Of a stretch of DNA of 64,000 nt, positions 1-12,482 are shown one piece after another. This stretch comes from Mansonella perstans. Its lineage: Eukaryota; Nematoda; Chromadorea; Rhabditida; Onchocercidae. The translations under genes and the position numbers were made by a program. Location: contig JBAMDO010000138.1 in assembly GCA_037074765.1 (NCBI GenBank), forward strand, positions 62,001-126,000, read 5' to 3'. Every line of letters starts with the position of its first letter. Positions within the stretch are counted from its first letter, which is position 1. The notes below the pieces were generated by a model. It had not been told where the DNA came from and did not search any database. It saw only the letters and a list, made by a program, of their open reading frames with translations.

Positions 1-2019
1 AAAGTTTGTTTAAGCAAACTTTTATTAAAAAATTAATTGCATTTTTATAGCAAATGATAATTTATTGCAAGCAAAAATAAATGCTTTCAATGCTAATTTT
101 CAAAGGGATTCGTAAAATTTAAATTTAAATTATAAATAAAAATTTTGATGTTTTTTTCATCTTTTATCGCAACAATCATTTGATTGTAAAATTCGAGAAT
201 GCGAATGAGCATAGTGCTATGAAGATTCTGTTATTTCATTGATGCTGAAATATGTGATTTATGAATGTGATCTATCATTTGTTACTGATGTGATGATGCT
301 GATAAACATGAATTAAATACTCAAATGAAAACGAAATTTTGAAACAAAATTTATAAATTAAAATGATATCAAGCGACAACAATGGGCACGTCTAATAACA
401 AATTTCATCTTTAATCGAAGTTTGCCGAAATTTAAATTTACAGTGAAATTTGAAATTGCAATTTAAATAATTGATTGGTATAATCCATTGAATGTTGCTG
501 ATATAATGATGATGATAGACTCTAATTATCATCGACTAATTAACTAATTTAAGATGTATCCTGTCATTTTTCAAAAATAATTTTAGTTGACAAATCAACA
601 AGAAAATTCATAAAATGTTGCAAGTGTAATTTAAATTGAAATAAATCACGTGAAAAGTTATTTTCATGAAAGGTTCAATGAAATTGTTAACATACAGTTC
701 AGATTTATCATCCATTAAGCACTGAATTCGTCGTCGAACTCGAGCAGTTTTCTCAAATTCCTTTTTATAGCAAACTGGGCAATGTCGTTGTTGCAGTAAA
801 CTAAAGAAATCAAACTGTAACTGAATATAACTGATAAGCTAATAAGCTTTTTAAAATTCATCTTAAGGAGAGATTATTTACCTTAGAATGTTCTTCATTG
901 TTTGGAAAACGTCATTTTTAATTTTGCTTTACTCATCTATCTTAAGAATTTAGTTCGACTTCAAATTATTTCGAAATAAATTTCAAAAAAAAAATTTCAA
1001 TATGAAATTTTAGTAAAGCATTGAAATCCAACAGTTTTAATCATCTAAATTTTGCCTTACTATTTCATCAACATTCTCGTCGATCTCAAGAATTTAGTTA
1101 AATTTCAAATTATTTCGAAGTAAACTTCAAAAAAAAAATTCAGTATGAAACTCTTAATAAAATATTGAAATCTAATAGTTTGAAAATGTAATAGTTGAAA
1201 TGTAATTATCATCTTTTAAGATGATAATTATTTCTAGCAAAAGAAGTGAAAAAAATTCGATAGACTATAAATGCTAACAGTAAACAACAGAATCCGATGC
1301 AACAATATAATGAACCACCAAAACAGAGTAAGAAGCCAAGTTTTGTGAATTGTTTTTGAACTACCTATAAAAAAATTCAGGTGACCATTTTAGCCTTATA
1401 GTTAGACTTATTCTACTATAGTTACAGCTAATCCTACTGTAGCATCAACTAGCCAACAGCAGCACACAGCTATCATGCAACAAAATGCAATCAGGATAGA
1501 AAAACAAATGATGAAGTTAAAAAATTGAATAAACATGTAATATCATTTAATTCGTTTTTTTTCTTTCTTTCCCTTCTGTTTTTTGAATGAAACCGCAAAC
1601 TTTCATTATTTACAGTTGAATTAATTTTCCCACTGCAATGTTTTGAAAAAGTGAAGATTAAGTAGTGAATACTTTTTCACCACATTTTCGGCATACTTTT
1701 GGCTCTTTCTGACGAAAAAGTAACCAACAAATACAACACATTTTATTTCCCTAGCTTATTTGGCCATACAACCCTTTCCGCTAGCTGCAAAAAAATAAGA
1801 AATGACAATTTCAACCAATTATTTATGCTATATGAGATGCAGTGAATTCAATAAAGTTTTATAAAAATTCTATTTTACGTACGTACGTTTCAATTTATAT
1901 CATACTTGTTTATAATCGGATTTAAATTATGGAATGATTAAGATTTCCCTCCAAATTCCACGAAATAATTATCCTGTTAATAAGGATCAGCGTGATTAAG
2001 CGCAAGTCAACTTTACCGA
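1..2019. other. AT-rich intergenic sequence
   Basis: No gene was recognised here. The stretch is AT-rich with many short A and T runs. A 13-bp inverted repeat with a 2-base loop sits near 1201-1230 (arms TAATTATCATCTT and AAGATGATAATTA). The part nearest the retroelement remnant that follows becomes visibly less AT-rich after about 1960. Reading frames are short and interrupted. Confidence 0.6.
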
Positions 2020-3041
2020 TGCACTCCCTAAGCTCTTTCCAATAATAAATGATATGAAACAAGCTTGTGTCCTTGCATCAATTCTGGTGACAGTTTTCTT
2101 TAGCTTGATGCTAGCAAGAGTCATAGCAGATCTGGCAATGAAGATGGTACCTATATCCGCTACCGCACTGATGGCAACTTATTCAATCTGAAATGACTAA
2201 AGGCCCATTCTAAAACCCTAAATGACCTTGTCTGCGAGCTGCTCTTTGCTGATATACCTTCGCACTAGCGAAGCGTTCTACAGCGGTTAGCATGCTGTAC
2301 TATAGGAGTCTCGAGCTCTTTAAACACTGGAAGTGAGCATAAAAAAGACTACTATAAGGTTTCCATTAACCAGTAGCACTAGTTGAATACCATCCTCTAC
2401 ATATTAGTATAGGGATTCAGAGTTTCAGACAGTCCACTATTCAGTTATCCATGAAGCATTATTTCCTCGATGCAATGATCAACAAAAAGACAGACAATAA
2501 AATTGCAAACGGCATACAGGTCCTTCAGAATCGTGGACCATCTATCGCACCATCTGTATCTTTTCAAACGCTTCCATCAACGCTGCTTCCTCGCTTAATT
2601 CTGAACATCCAATGCATTAATTCTGAAACAAATGAGGCAGTTCTTCAGCAATCAATCAACTATCACTAGCATAGAAATCAAACTATTAAGGATGCAGTCC
2701 CGCTAGTCAGATCTCAAACATCATCCTATACTGGTTCCCAGTGTGAAAAGCTCTTAAAAGAGATATAAGACTCTCTAAAATAGTACCTTAACTTCAGTCA
2801 TATTGACCTGACCCATGAATGATCTGTTATCCAATTGAGTGATATGAAGACACCCAAATTCATAGTGCTGCTGTTTTTTTTGAGAATCACCTATAAAACC
2901 AACGTCGCTAAAAAAAAAAAAAAAAAAACCGCATCGCTATCTAAGCAGACTTTCCGCAGACTTTTCTGTATTGTATGCAAGCGTACTTATCTATCCTCCA
3001 TTGGTCTTTTTAATCTCAAACAAATCTTATTTTTAATGTGA
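2020..3041 (+). pseudogene. Decayed non-LTR (LINE) retrotransposon, reverse transcriptase and C-terminal parts
   Basis: The + strand, read across shifting frames, gives recognisable pieces of a LINE ORF2 in the correct order. Near 2035-2090 is a block like the RT motif FPxxNxxKQxCVLA. Near 2150-2195 is a block like YIRYRTDGNLFNL, followed near 2220-2260 by ELLFAD, where the family has FADD. At 2451-2667 there are thumb-domain-like fragments, including LILNIQ. At about 2960-3020 is a C-terminal cysteine motif with the spacing CxxCxR followed by SxIGL. Stops and frameshifts interrupt every segment, and the second catalytic Asp of FADD is not retained, so the copy cannot be active. GC content is higher than in the flanks, as expected for an inserted element. 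The clade cannot be fixed by eye. The 5' end and any endonuclease domain were not found. Confidence 0.75.
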
Positions 3042-3883
3042 AACTAAGCTACGAACTGATGAATATTGCTTGTAATTAGATTTAAACATTTCAGCGCAGT
3101 ATCCACTAGGCAATGTAATACTATCCTATATAGCACTTCATTCCTATCGAATAAGCAATATGCTTGGAATGTCATCTGAATTATTATGTATCCATTTCAA
3201 ACGCTATACGGTATATTTGTTATACGGTATAGGGGACAATTAATTTGTCTTTGAAATGTTTCAATTTTTCAAATGATATTTTTTTTCTCAATACAACCGC
3301 ATAGTACCGAAACTGCGCTATCAATATCACTATCAATATATCAATTCATTTTTTGTCTATTTGTCTGTGCATATGTATCAATTAATTATTTCTATAATCT
3401 TTATTGGAGTATGTTAATTATTAAAGCATATTAATTATTTATTGAAATGTGTTAATTAACTGAATAAAACTCTCTTAATAATCGGTTAAGTCGCAACAAG
3501 AAATGCTAATATTTGTTGATATTGATAGCGCTAAAATATGTTGATACTGATTTAATGGTTAGTTGTGTACGTTCAGACTTAAATTTCAGACTTAAATTCA
3601 AATATTTCCGAATAGATGGTGTTCATCTATACATACCCGTTATTAGTTGGAAAACTCTGAAGAAGCATCCAGAAAATTCCTAGCAAGAGATACAAATGCG
3701 AATGTTAAAAAAGGAAAAATAACAACTGCTAAATTCGGAAAAACCTACCGTAATGCATTCAACAAATTGAAATGTTTTAAAATTGAATTTGATAGAAATT
3801 ATTTTAAACTTCCGCACAACTACTTATCAGATATTTGCATTACTTTGCATACTCGCTATCATGTCGTAAAAAAAAAAATTAAA

Positions 3884-3955
3884 ATTGCCATATCTCTGTC
3901 ACATGTATTAAATTGAAATTGTCATAACTCTGTCACAAATATCAGATTGAATTTG
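3884..3955 (+). repeat. Dispersed 34-bp repeat, copy group 1
   Basis: About two diverged units containing TATTAAATTGAAATTGTCAT followed by A(C/A)CTCTGTCAC. The same unit occurs at 39090-39170 in the same orientation, 35 kb away. The unit is not open coding sequence, and its function is unknown. Confidence 0.7.
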
Positions 3956-4867
3956 TCAAACATGACTTTATAATTATGCCGAAATGATAACAACTCGAAA
4001 ATACAAACTGTTTTACTACATGATCAGTAAGGCTGCTTGATTTTTTATGTTCTAAATCCTTTGCTTTGTTTCATTCAAAATATTTTGATGATGGGTTTTC
4101 ATTACAACGGAATTCTACTGTTGCTTACTAGTAACCGAAAATGATATCAACTGATAAACATTAACTTTTTAATTTGATGAAAAATTTAAATTAAATATTG
4201 GGCTTTACTTGTTCAAACAATTGTTTTTTATTTACTTACAAGAATCATAATCATTTAGATCAAAATTATTTAATTTCATTCTTAAATTCTCCACGTCATA
4301 TTTATTTTAACACTTACTCATTTTGTATTGGTAATTTATATTATTATTAACCTTATTAACCATTATTAATCTTTACGTACAAGCGAGTGTTTGTATTTAT
4401 TGTAAATGTAAATCAAAACCTATTATAAATTTAGACATTAATAAAGTAATTTTTAAATGAGGAGAATTTTAAAAGCTGCTATATCAGAGAAAATTAAGTT
4501 TGGCCATAAGTTTTGGGTGAAAATTAAAGCATTATTTAACATTAGAAGCATTTCCTAAAACATTTGCAGAAATAATAACGAACTTTTTTTTGATTGGAGA
4601 CATAAAATTTGAGCTTTTATGCGCTTCTACAGAGAAAAATCAGTGAACACAGGCTGATTGATGGATGCATTCAAAGCGATTCGGTTTTTTTTTTCTAAAC
4701 TTTATTTAATTGCCATATTTTTTGTATAGGTTATTAATTTAAATTGTAAAATGAATGTTAATGTTTTTATTTAATTAATTTTATAATTTTTAGATTTATT
4801 TCATATATTTTTGTTGTATTCTATACTCATATCCTATGTATGTACTAACAATCCTTCTCTTTGAAGG

Positions 4868-4911
4868 ATTAGAGAGTACCATTGTTATAACCAACAATGG
4901 TACTCTCTAAT
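4868..4911. repeat. Perfect 19-bp inverted repeat (hairpin)
   Basis: The arms at 4868-4886 (ATTAGAGAGTACCATTGTT) and 4893-4911 are exact reverse complements separated by a 6-base loop (ATAACC). It lies in a gene-free spacer. It could be a small foldback element or a structured transcript. Nothing else identifies it. Confidence 0.85.
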
Positions 4912-7900
4912 ACGCTAACAACTCTTGTCTCTGATAATTGTACTATGAAAATAACATCATTCTATTAATAATAGTTGGTACTCTTCACATCAATCAGTGG
5001 CTGTTTTTTTTTTTGTTAATTATCATTTCTTGCACTTTTATTATTCTATCATTAGTTCAAGTTTTTACATTAATTTTAATTTATGTTTGCATTAATTAAT
5101 GTTTTTAATAAAAGTTTAATTATCCAAATTTGAGGCTTTACACAATTAACAATACAATTTCAAATACGATTCGATTGCATACAAATCACTGACTTTTACG
5201 ATAATTCATTCCTTCGCGAGTCCAATTAACAAAAAAATTTATGCGCTTCTGAAAAATTGCATTTCTTCCAGTACTAAAAGTTTAAGAACGACCACTGCTA
5301 GTAAAACAGTTCGTATTTTGTTGTTTGCTTCGGAGATATTCCTTCAAAAAATGAATTTTGTGAGCTAGCAAATGCCTACGCATTCCTATCAGCAATATCA
5401 TTGCTACCATTCACTTTTACATCATTTATAACTGCTATGAAAACAATGTTTTCTTTCCTATGCCTTTGCTCATCATTTTCAATGCCTGAAACATCACATT
5501 CTTGGCCAATCCTAGCTATACCATCGTCTTGCTTTTCATCAATGGCATTCGAATAAGGTTGTATTTCAGAATCACACAGATATTCGCAGTAGCCATCATC
5601 CGTTGTTCACATAGCTGTTTGTTTCTTTTCTGAAAGTTTACAATGCATGTATAATGAATGTATTATGACAACCAATCGCTTATCATTGTTGGGATAGGAA
5701 TCAAAAACATTATTATGCTACGCTATATCTTTCGATATTTCTTTTGGCTACTTCGCCAGCTTTATTTGTATGAAATATTATATATTTTATCTCGCTCGTA
5801 ATATAAAGGCATAAAATTTTGATTAACATATGAATATGATAAGTTTAAATTAAAGTATTATTGCTGTCATAGTGTATTGCACGATTATACTTTTCTGCAA
5901 AATATTACATTCATAATAGTCGACACAAATAATTGAATGCCACAGCTGATGAAATGTTCATCACAGACAAATTTTTGGGAATAATATAACGCATTGATGC
6001 ATTTCCATCAGTTTAATATGGCACTACACTCAATTACTAGATTCATACAGATAGCAAGTACAATAACTATGAATCCTGCATTGAACAATGGATTATGTGA
6101 TAATTTAAATTAAATAAATCTTTGATGGCGTTAAAAAAATTAAGAACAAATTTCAGGTTAGTGAACACGAATGAACGACACTTTCCAATTCAATGCTAGT
6201 AATTCACTTCAACAGTATGGCTAATTCGTAATGGTCCTCTATGTGTAGATCTATGCCTTGCATGCCGTGAGATATAATTTAAAGTTTATACTAATTTAAC
6301 CGTGTTATTCATACATATTTGCTAAATCGTTGAGCATATCATTTGGAACTTTCACTTATGTCCGTCAAATAAAGAATCAAATAAAAGTTATCACCACTAT
6401 AATATCTTTGATTATCTTCATTTTCACCAAATCATTTCAAATTTATGCTATAATTTACTGCCATTATGTATTAACGATTGTTTAGCAGCATTATACTGTA
6501 AAAGACGTATAATATCATACATGGCAACGATTGGTAATTTTGTTATTTTCATACCAAATTTAACATTTGCGAAGGTGATAGATGAATTTTCTAAATATTT
6601 CACACTGAATTTAATGATCGATTGCATAATGTCGGCCATTGCTGCACTTTTAATTGATATAATTAGTATTACGGAACTCTTTGTTTCTGTAGAAGAAAAC
6701 AAGTTGTAAGTTTCGTTTCCAATTTGTCGAACATCTTTTTTCAGCGTCAATAAGCGTTAATTCTGTTTCATTCCAAAATGATTGACAATAAAATTTCGTG
6801 ATCTGATATTTGCTAAAATTGAAGAGCGAACATCAGAGAATGGGCTCCATTTTACGTCAGGATGGAAAATATTTGGTTTCATGTAGTTATTTATTTATAT
6901 TTGATTCTAGATCCTTCACCTATGTGAATGGAAGATTTCTATATTCTTTCCTGATTTTTACTCTTGTAGATAACTGAAAACAAATGGTTTCGCCACGACC
7001 TATATTACTCCATTAATTTTATATCACGTGGCAAGTTAGCGCCTCCTTTGTAGTAAACGATACTTGCAGACATTCCAATCAAAAACTTAAGAAGATATCA
7101 TTCCCATACTTAGAATTTTGAAAAATTATTTTTCAAATGGAATTATCAAATAAATGACATATAGGTCCTTCAGATTAGCCATTTAGTGTACTATGCATAT
7201 TGCTTCGACGAATAAGAAGATTATCAACAAGCAGAATGCTCAAGAACTACTCAACAAAAAGTTGCATCAATGTTGTCGTATCTTTAAATGGTCTGAGCAA
7301 TTTTACCTATTGATTATTTCGGTGCAGATAAGTGTCAATACCGCATATTTGGGCTTCTAAGAACTGAAAATGTCCAAGCTAATTTTCCTGAATGCAAACA
7401 TCAAGCAGAATGTAAGAATTCCGCTGTTCCGTCTTAAATTATGATAAAAAAGAGTCAAAATGAAGGTGTAGGTAAACAATTGAAGTGTGGTAAATGACAT
7501 CATTTTAGGCCTTTATGAAGTTCAAGCTTTTTAAGTTGTTGATAACAATCCTCAATATTTTGATGAAAATAGCATTCTCAAAGACATCGCCGCCACATCA
7601 GTCATCAGTGTACACTTTTATTTGCAAATTTCACATTTCCTGGCTCGGTCTGATAGACTTGCTCCACATATTTCCTTCATTGTTATAACACTGACCTTTA
7701 GCTATTATGCAATTAAGTGTAGACACTTGTAACCAACTGGTCTCCAGTATGTACATCATGACTTATGAGCTGAAAGAGAAAAGAGGGAGAAGTAATTCGA
7801 AATGAGTCATTCAAATCTTTTTGTTTAATTGTTTTTTCAATGTGACGATTTTACCAGTTATTTGCTGAAGATTTATGCGAATTTTGTTATTGAATCGGTT

Positions 7901-8006
7901 TGTTATTGAAAAATCGCCCAGCATTGTCAATTTCATTGTTGTTAGAATCGATCAAAATATGGACAGAAGGACAACTGTTAACAGAAAGTTGACCGATCAA
8001 TTCTGC

Positions 8007-8145
8007 CTGACCTGTCTTATCTAAAGCATGTGCCTGATAAGGTTTGTTGCATCATTAAATCATGTCATTACAAAAAGGCACGTCAATTTCATTTCATTGC
8101 CATTCATGTAAGCTTTTTTCCTCTGCTTTTGACAGAGATGACAGA
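8007..8145 (+). repeat. Segment A, left copy (inverted partner at 12.2-12.3 kb)
   Basis: This stretch, including GTTTGTTGCATCATTAAATC and the following CATGTCATTACAAAAAGGCA, recurs as its reverse complement at about 12200-12323 with scattered mismatches and small gaps. The two copies lie on either side of the GPCR gene. Confidence 0.7.
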
Positions 8146-8965
8146 GATAACCACTAACGTTTCACAATCAGGTGTTATCAACAACTACTACCGTTTCACA
8201 ATATTTGTCTTTCAATTCCATAACTTACCTCCAATACAGCAGCCAAAAGCAGTAAAGTCAAATTAGTTTACATTTTTTGCATTTCAGACTCATTAAGAAT
8301 TGAAATTGCAAAGCAGCTGGAAAATTTGCAAAGCAGCTGGAAAATTTTTAAAGCAGTTGGGAAAAAATTTGAGCTCATGAGTAATAAGTGAATTGCAGAC
8401 AATTCATGTTAATTTCATATCATTTATTGTTGAAACAATTCATGTTAATTTCATATCATTTATAGTTGAAACAATTCATGTTAAGATAATTTCACTTGCA
8501 ACTCTTTTTGACGCATTAATTCATTCATTCGTGATTTGCTTTCTATTATTGTACTCCAAAGGTGCTTCCAAGCCAGCACATAATAATTTCTTAGTGCCTT
8601 GTGAATGTAGGTAATGAGTCTCAGATTACTATGCTTAAACTCTGTAATAGGTACATATAGGCGCTCCTTCATTCTTCACATCTTTGCAGAAATCTTATTG
8701 AATGGATAATTATTGTCAGAACTTTCCTTCTTTACTCTTTTTGGAGATATTGAGTCGTTTTCAATGTCTGTTAGTTGGAAAGAGCACTGCTAAATGAATG
8801 CCACAATATCTTTCAATATGAAGTTAATTCTATCAACAATCAGCCTAGCTACACCAGGGAGAGGGACCATCTTGATTATAACTGGAAATTTCTATCACAT
8901 TAACAGTTTCGTTAGTTTCCTTACGCATCTGTTCGATGTTTACTACTTATTCCACTTAAAGTTGT

Positions 8966-9105
8966 GGAAAGACTGTGCCAAGTGTCACACATCATTACAT
9001 CCATGCAGATGTACATATATGTAAGTATTTGATAGAACAAATGCTTGTCTTTTTGCTTTGTGCATGTTATGTATGCATTTTTTGCGTGTATGTATATGAA
9101 CTGAT
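8966..9105 (+). repeat. Segment B, left copy (inverted partner at 12.34-12.48 kb)
   Basis: This stretch contains AGACTGTGCCAAGTGTCACA and TTTGATAGAACAAATGCTT. It recurs as its reverse complement at about 12338-12482. In the right-hand copy, segments A and B are directly adjacent. Here they are about 800 bp apart and in the opposite order, so a simple single inversion does not explain the arrangement. Confidence 0.7.
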
Positions 9106-9734
9106 ATGGTAATGAATTGAAATGATCCTCTGATGATCAAAGCCAATTTATTTCATTTGTTGGCTGTTGCCATTTCCCCGTTTTGGTCATCCACTTCTTT
9201 CATTCATTTTTTGAATGTCGCGAAAATTAGCCAAGCCATATTCAGAGAATAATTCGAAACATAACTGTTGAAAAATCTTTTTAGCATATAATTCAAGCTC
9301 ATGGCTATTGAAAATTGCAGTTAAAAATTTTGAGTACCCAGAAAAGTGATGGATGAATGACCTGTATACCCACTCATTCGTCCTGGTCAAACGAAGATCC
9401 TACAGAGCTGATATTAATTCGTTGACTAGTGGTTCCTGATTCCATCGAATCATTTGATCTCTTCCCTTACCATTATTCCCTACCTCAGTATTGGCAAATT
9501 ATGTCAAAGCAATCTATTAAATGCATGCCGAAATGCGCAGCATAAATATTATTGATTTAATTTTCAATACATAATAAACTTACGATACGTGGTATATATA
9601 TATATATAAAATACGGTATATGATCCATGTGCATATTCAAGACTTCAGAATGATAAAGTAAATGGAAGTGATGGAAACACTTGCTGAGTGAAGTATTTAC
9701 AATCTGTTTCGAAAGTGTGAAACTTCCAGCTCTG

Positions 9735-11885
9735 ATGGATATCTTTCTCCAGACTCATTCAATAATTATAACCATTATCTGTTTAGTCTTGGGCACTTTA
9801 CTTCTTATTACTAATCTTCCTGTTATTTATGTACTTGGAAGCAGTAAATTAAGAACACAATACGCTAATTTGATTTTACTGCTTTTGGCTGGTGTAATTG
9901 CAGGTAAGTTATGGAATTTGAAGGAAAATATTGTGAAACAGTAGTGGTTGTTGACAACTTCAGGTGTTTCCACATTGTAACAATTCAGTTATCGCACTGC
10001 TTCTACATAGAACACTAAATTTGTTCTACATGGAACACTACAGAAGGATATCAAGAATCGCTTTGTCCTTTTTTCAGGATTCGACTGTTTCCTGCGAGCT
10101 TTTTCGATTATTTCGGAATTACAGGACGAAAATAATTGCTACTATACGAATGAATCATTCGTCATTAGCAAGAAGCCATGGAACTGCCTTGGCCCAGTTG
10201 GTAACTTTCTCCAGTTTAGCGCTAATTTCTAGTATCTCTTAAATATCGGAACAGCGGAAACTTGACAAGCGTAATTGACAAATTCGCATGTAGTAATTGA
10301 ATTAAATAAGTATTTGGATAATTTTTCGACAAATTTGGAAAATTATAAAAATCCAACAATTTAAGCTCCATTCGAAGCTCATCTTAAAGATTTAAATGTG
10401 TCGTGGTTTTTTCCTTGAAATCTTCTGAAATATTATTTTCGACTTTGGTTCTCTAATTCAGTTCACTGACATCTACTAAATTTCCCTATTATTGAATGGA
10501 GAAATTCATCAATAACTTATGAAACAACGAAGCTTGTGTTTAACTTTGTTTCTCAGAAGGCCATTTAACTCCATATCGATTTCCTAAACTTCTAAATTAA
10601 ATTTATTTAGTAATTTACTGAAAAAAGGTATTTTCAGATAGGGAGTCACTGCGAACTATTTTCTTTTCTGCTTGTTCCGATAGCACTTCTAATAAGCAGT
10701 ACTGACCGGCTGCTGGTAATATTTAATCCAGTTGGCTATTTCCAGCATTTGAAAAAGTATGTTGTCGTCCAGCTTATCATGGCTGGCCTGCTACAGTTCG
10801 GTGTGATGGTCTACGTCATGATCGCTAAATTTCATCTACAAACTGCTCGTTCGAATAAGTGCTCGTTCGTTTTTTTTCCTGATTTCTATGCATGCCAATA
10901 GGAAATGACATTACTGTTACCAGGAGTTCCTCGCTTAGAGGTTAGTTTTCTGCAACAATACTAATCGGAACTCAGCTTGAAATTAATTAAAGAGTGATAA
11001 TTTACACTGCCACTTGATTATCGTTTAACAGCTTCGCTATTGTCATTCGAGTCGCTCTTGATCTTTGCGCTGGTGCGAGCCACTATTATATGAGGTTACG
11101 CTTATCTAACATATGTTGTTCTACAGGTGCTATGTCTTGATGTCGAAGGAAACGTTCTTTTTCCTCCTGTATGCTCGAATGTGTATTTCGGTTGTAAGCA
11201 TTTTATTAATGGTAGTTGTTTTGATCAAATTTCTGCAAGTACGAAAGATCAAAAGCAATGATCGTCGATTGGTCAATTTCAATTCGCGTCAAAACGGCTT
11301 TACAAAAGCTATGCTTTTCTGTTGTTGCTTCACTTTTGGTAATTTTAGATATGTTGTTTACTAATCTGTTCGAGCTGGGCTAGGGCTAATTTGATCCGCT
11401 AATTTGATCCAATGATTTAACACTTTATAACCTATTATAGCGCATTGGTGTGTATTTGACATCATACAAAAAGAATTTACACTTTTTGTGATCGGCATTA
11501 TCACATCAAAAGATCACGCCATTTTGACGTGGTAATTGCTTCCGAGTAATCCCGGGAGAAGTAAATCATTATATTCTATGGCTGATTGTTGCAGTCTACT
11601 ATTTCAGTGTTCTTTTTCCTACCCAATATGGCAACATACTTCACTAGAGTGCTTGGGGTAGAAAATTCCGATCTGTACAACGGATATCTGAAGTTGGTCA
11701 GTTACACTTCAACACTGGACATACTCGCCGTTACGCTATACCGACTACAGGATATTACTGCAGCACTGTTGAAGCATTTTCCATTTCTCTTTTATTTTCG
11801 AATTTTTCGCCAATCCGCAATTCAGGTTTCAGAAGTGAAAATCATGCGGTCGAAGCCAACAAATTTCAATCGAGCATTTCAGTGA
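9735..11885 (+). CDS. Seven-transmembrane chemoreceptor-like GPCR, 5 exons, 332 aa
   Basis: Rebuilt exons: 9735-9903, 10078-10200, 10642-10858, 11127-11338, 11608-11885. They sum to 999 nt, join in phase and contain no internal stop. The start ATG lies 5 nt after a splice acceptor (CTTCCAG), which suggests trans-splicing. The product has a hydrophobic TM1 (residues about 9-31), TM2 with an LILLLLAGV stretch, a conserved-type PWNC before TM3, and STDRLLVIFNP at the end of TM3, which is the DRY-like position of rhodopsin-type receptors. TM5 is followed by a basic loop (VRKIKSNDRR), and TM6 (VFFFLPN) and TM7 come next. The length and pattern fit nematode serpentine receptors such as the Srsx/Srx type. 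The exact class and ligand are unknown. Weak points are the exon 3 acceptor (ATAG, just after CAG) and the exon 3 donor (GTGCTC). An AATAAA lies near 12058. Confidence 0.8.
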
Positions 11886-12199
11886 ATATCTCAACAAACC
11901 ATCGATCATTTTTTAATTCCAAATCGATTCATTCGTTTCTTCTTTAATCAGCATCTTTTTGTATGAGTAATCCTTAATAATTACAAGACAGATGAAAAAA
12001 CAACAGTGCAGCTGAAATTTATGTTGTAATTTGCTTTGACAATTTCAAGTGAATATAAAATAAAGGCAAAGTATGGTTTACGTATATCAAGCAGAAAAAT
12101 CCGAACAGCCGAATAACGACAGATTGTTCTGCAAAAGGCTTGCAAAATTTTTCCATGAAAGAGGGAAATGGAACAGACCATCTTAATCACAGCCGGATC

Positions 12200-12482
12200 T
12201 CGATAAAAGCAGAGAAACAAAGCCTATTGGCAATGAAATGAATTTTGACGTGCCTTTTTGAAATGACATGATTTAATGATGCAACAAACGCTATCAGGTC
12301 ATGGTTAAGGTAAAATTGGTCAGATCGAATCACATCAGCTCACCTAAGTACACGCAAAACATGCACACACACACACACAACGTATTCAAAGCAAAGAGAA
12401 AAGCATTCGTTCTATCAAACACTTAAATATGTGTATATCATGGTTGTAATGTGACCGTGTGACACTTGACACAGTCTTTTCC
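12200..12482 (-). repeat. Segments B and A, right copy (inverted relative to 8.0-9.1 kb)
   Basis: Reverse complement of segment B (12338-12482, including a short CA microsatellite at 12361-12380) directly followed on the minus strand by segment A (12200-12323). Both match the left-hand copies with moderate divergence. A minus-strand frame at 11981-12220 adjoins segment A but shows no recognisable domain. Confidence 0.65.

Larger units (their letters stand above)
3042..8006. other. Gene-poor spacer with weak minus-strand reading frames
   Basis: No intact gene was recognised. On the minus strand, 6448-6890 can be read for about 145 codons with a single internal stop. The segments 7380-7740 and 5350-5615 also hold long frames with occasional stops. 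In DNA this AT-rich such runs can arise by chance, so these are only candidates for a decayed coding element, and no homology was recognised. The sequence also holds a perfect hairpin at 4868-4911 and the 34-bp repeat copies at 3884-3955, listed separately. Confidence 0.4.

Noticed and set aside
10078..10242. Premature stops making the GPCR a pseudogene
   Set aside because: Stops appear only if exon 2 starts at the first acceptor (near 9963). Using the acceptor at 10077 restores the phase and the TM2-to-TM3 sequence without stops.
11981..12220. Minus-strand frame as a second receptor gene
   Set aside because: It is only moderately hydrophobic, has no GPCR motifs, and overlaps repeat segment A.
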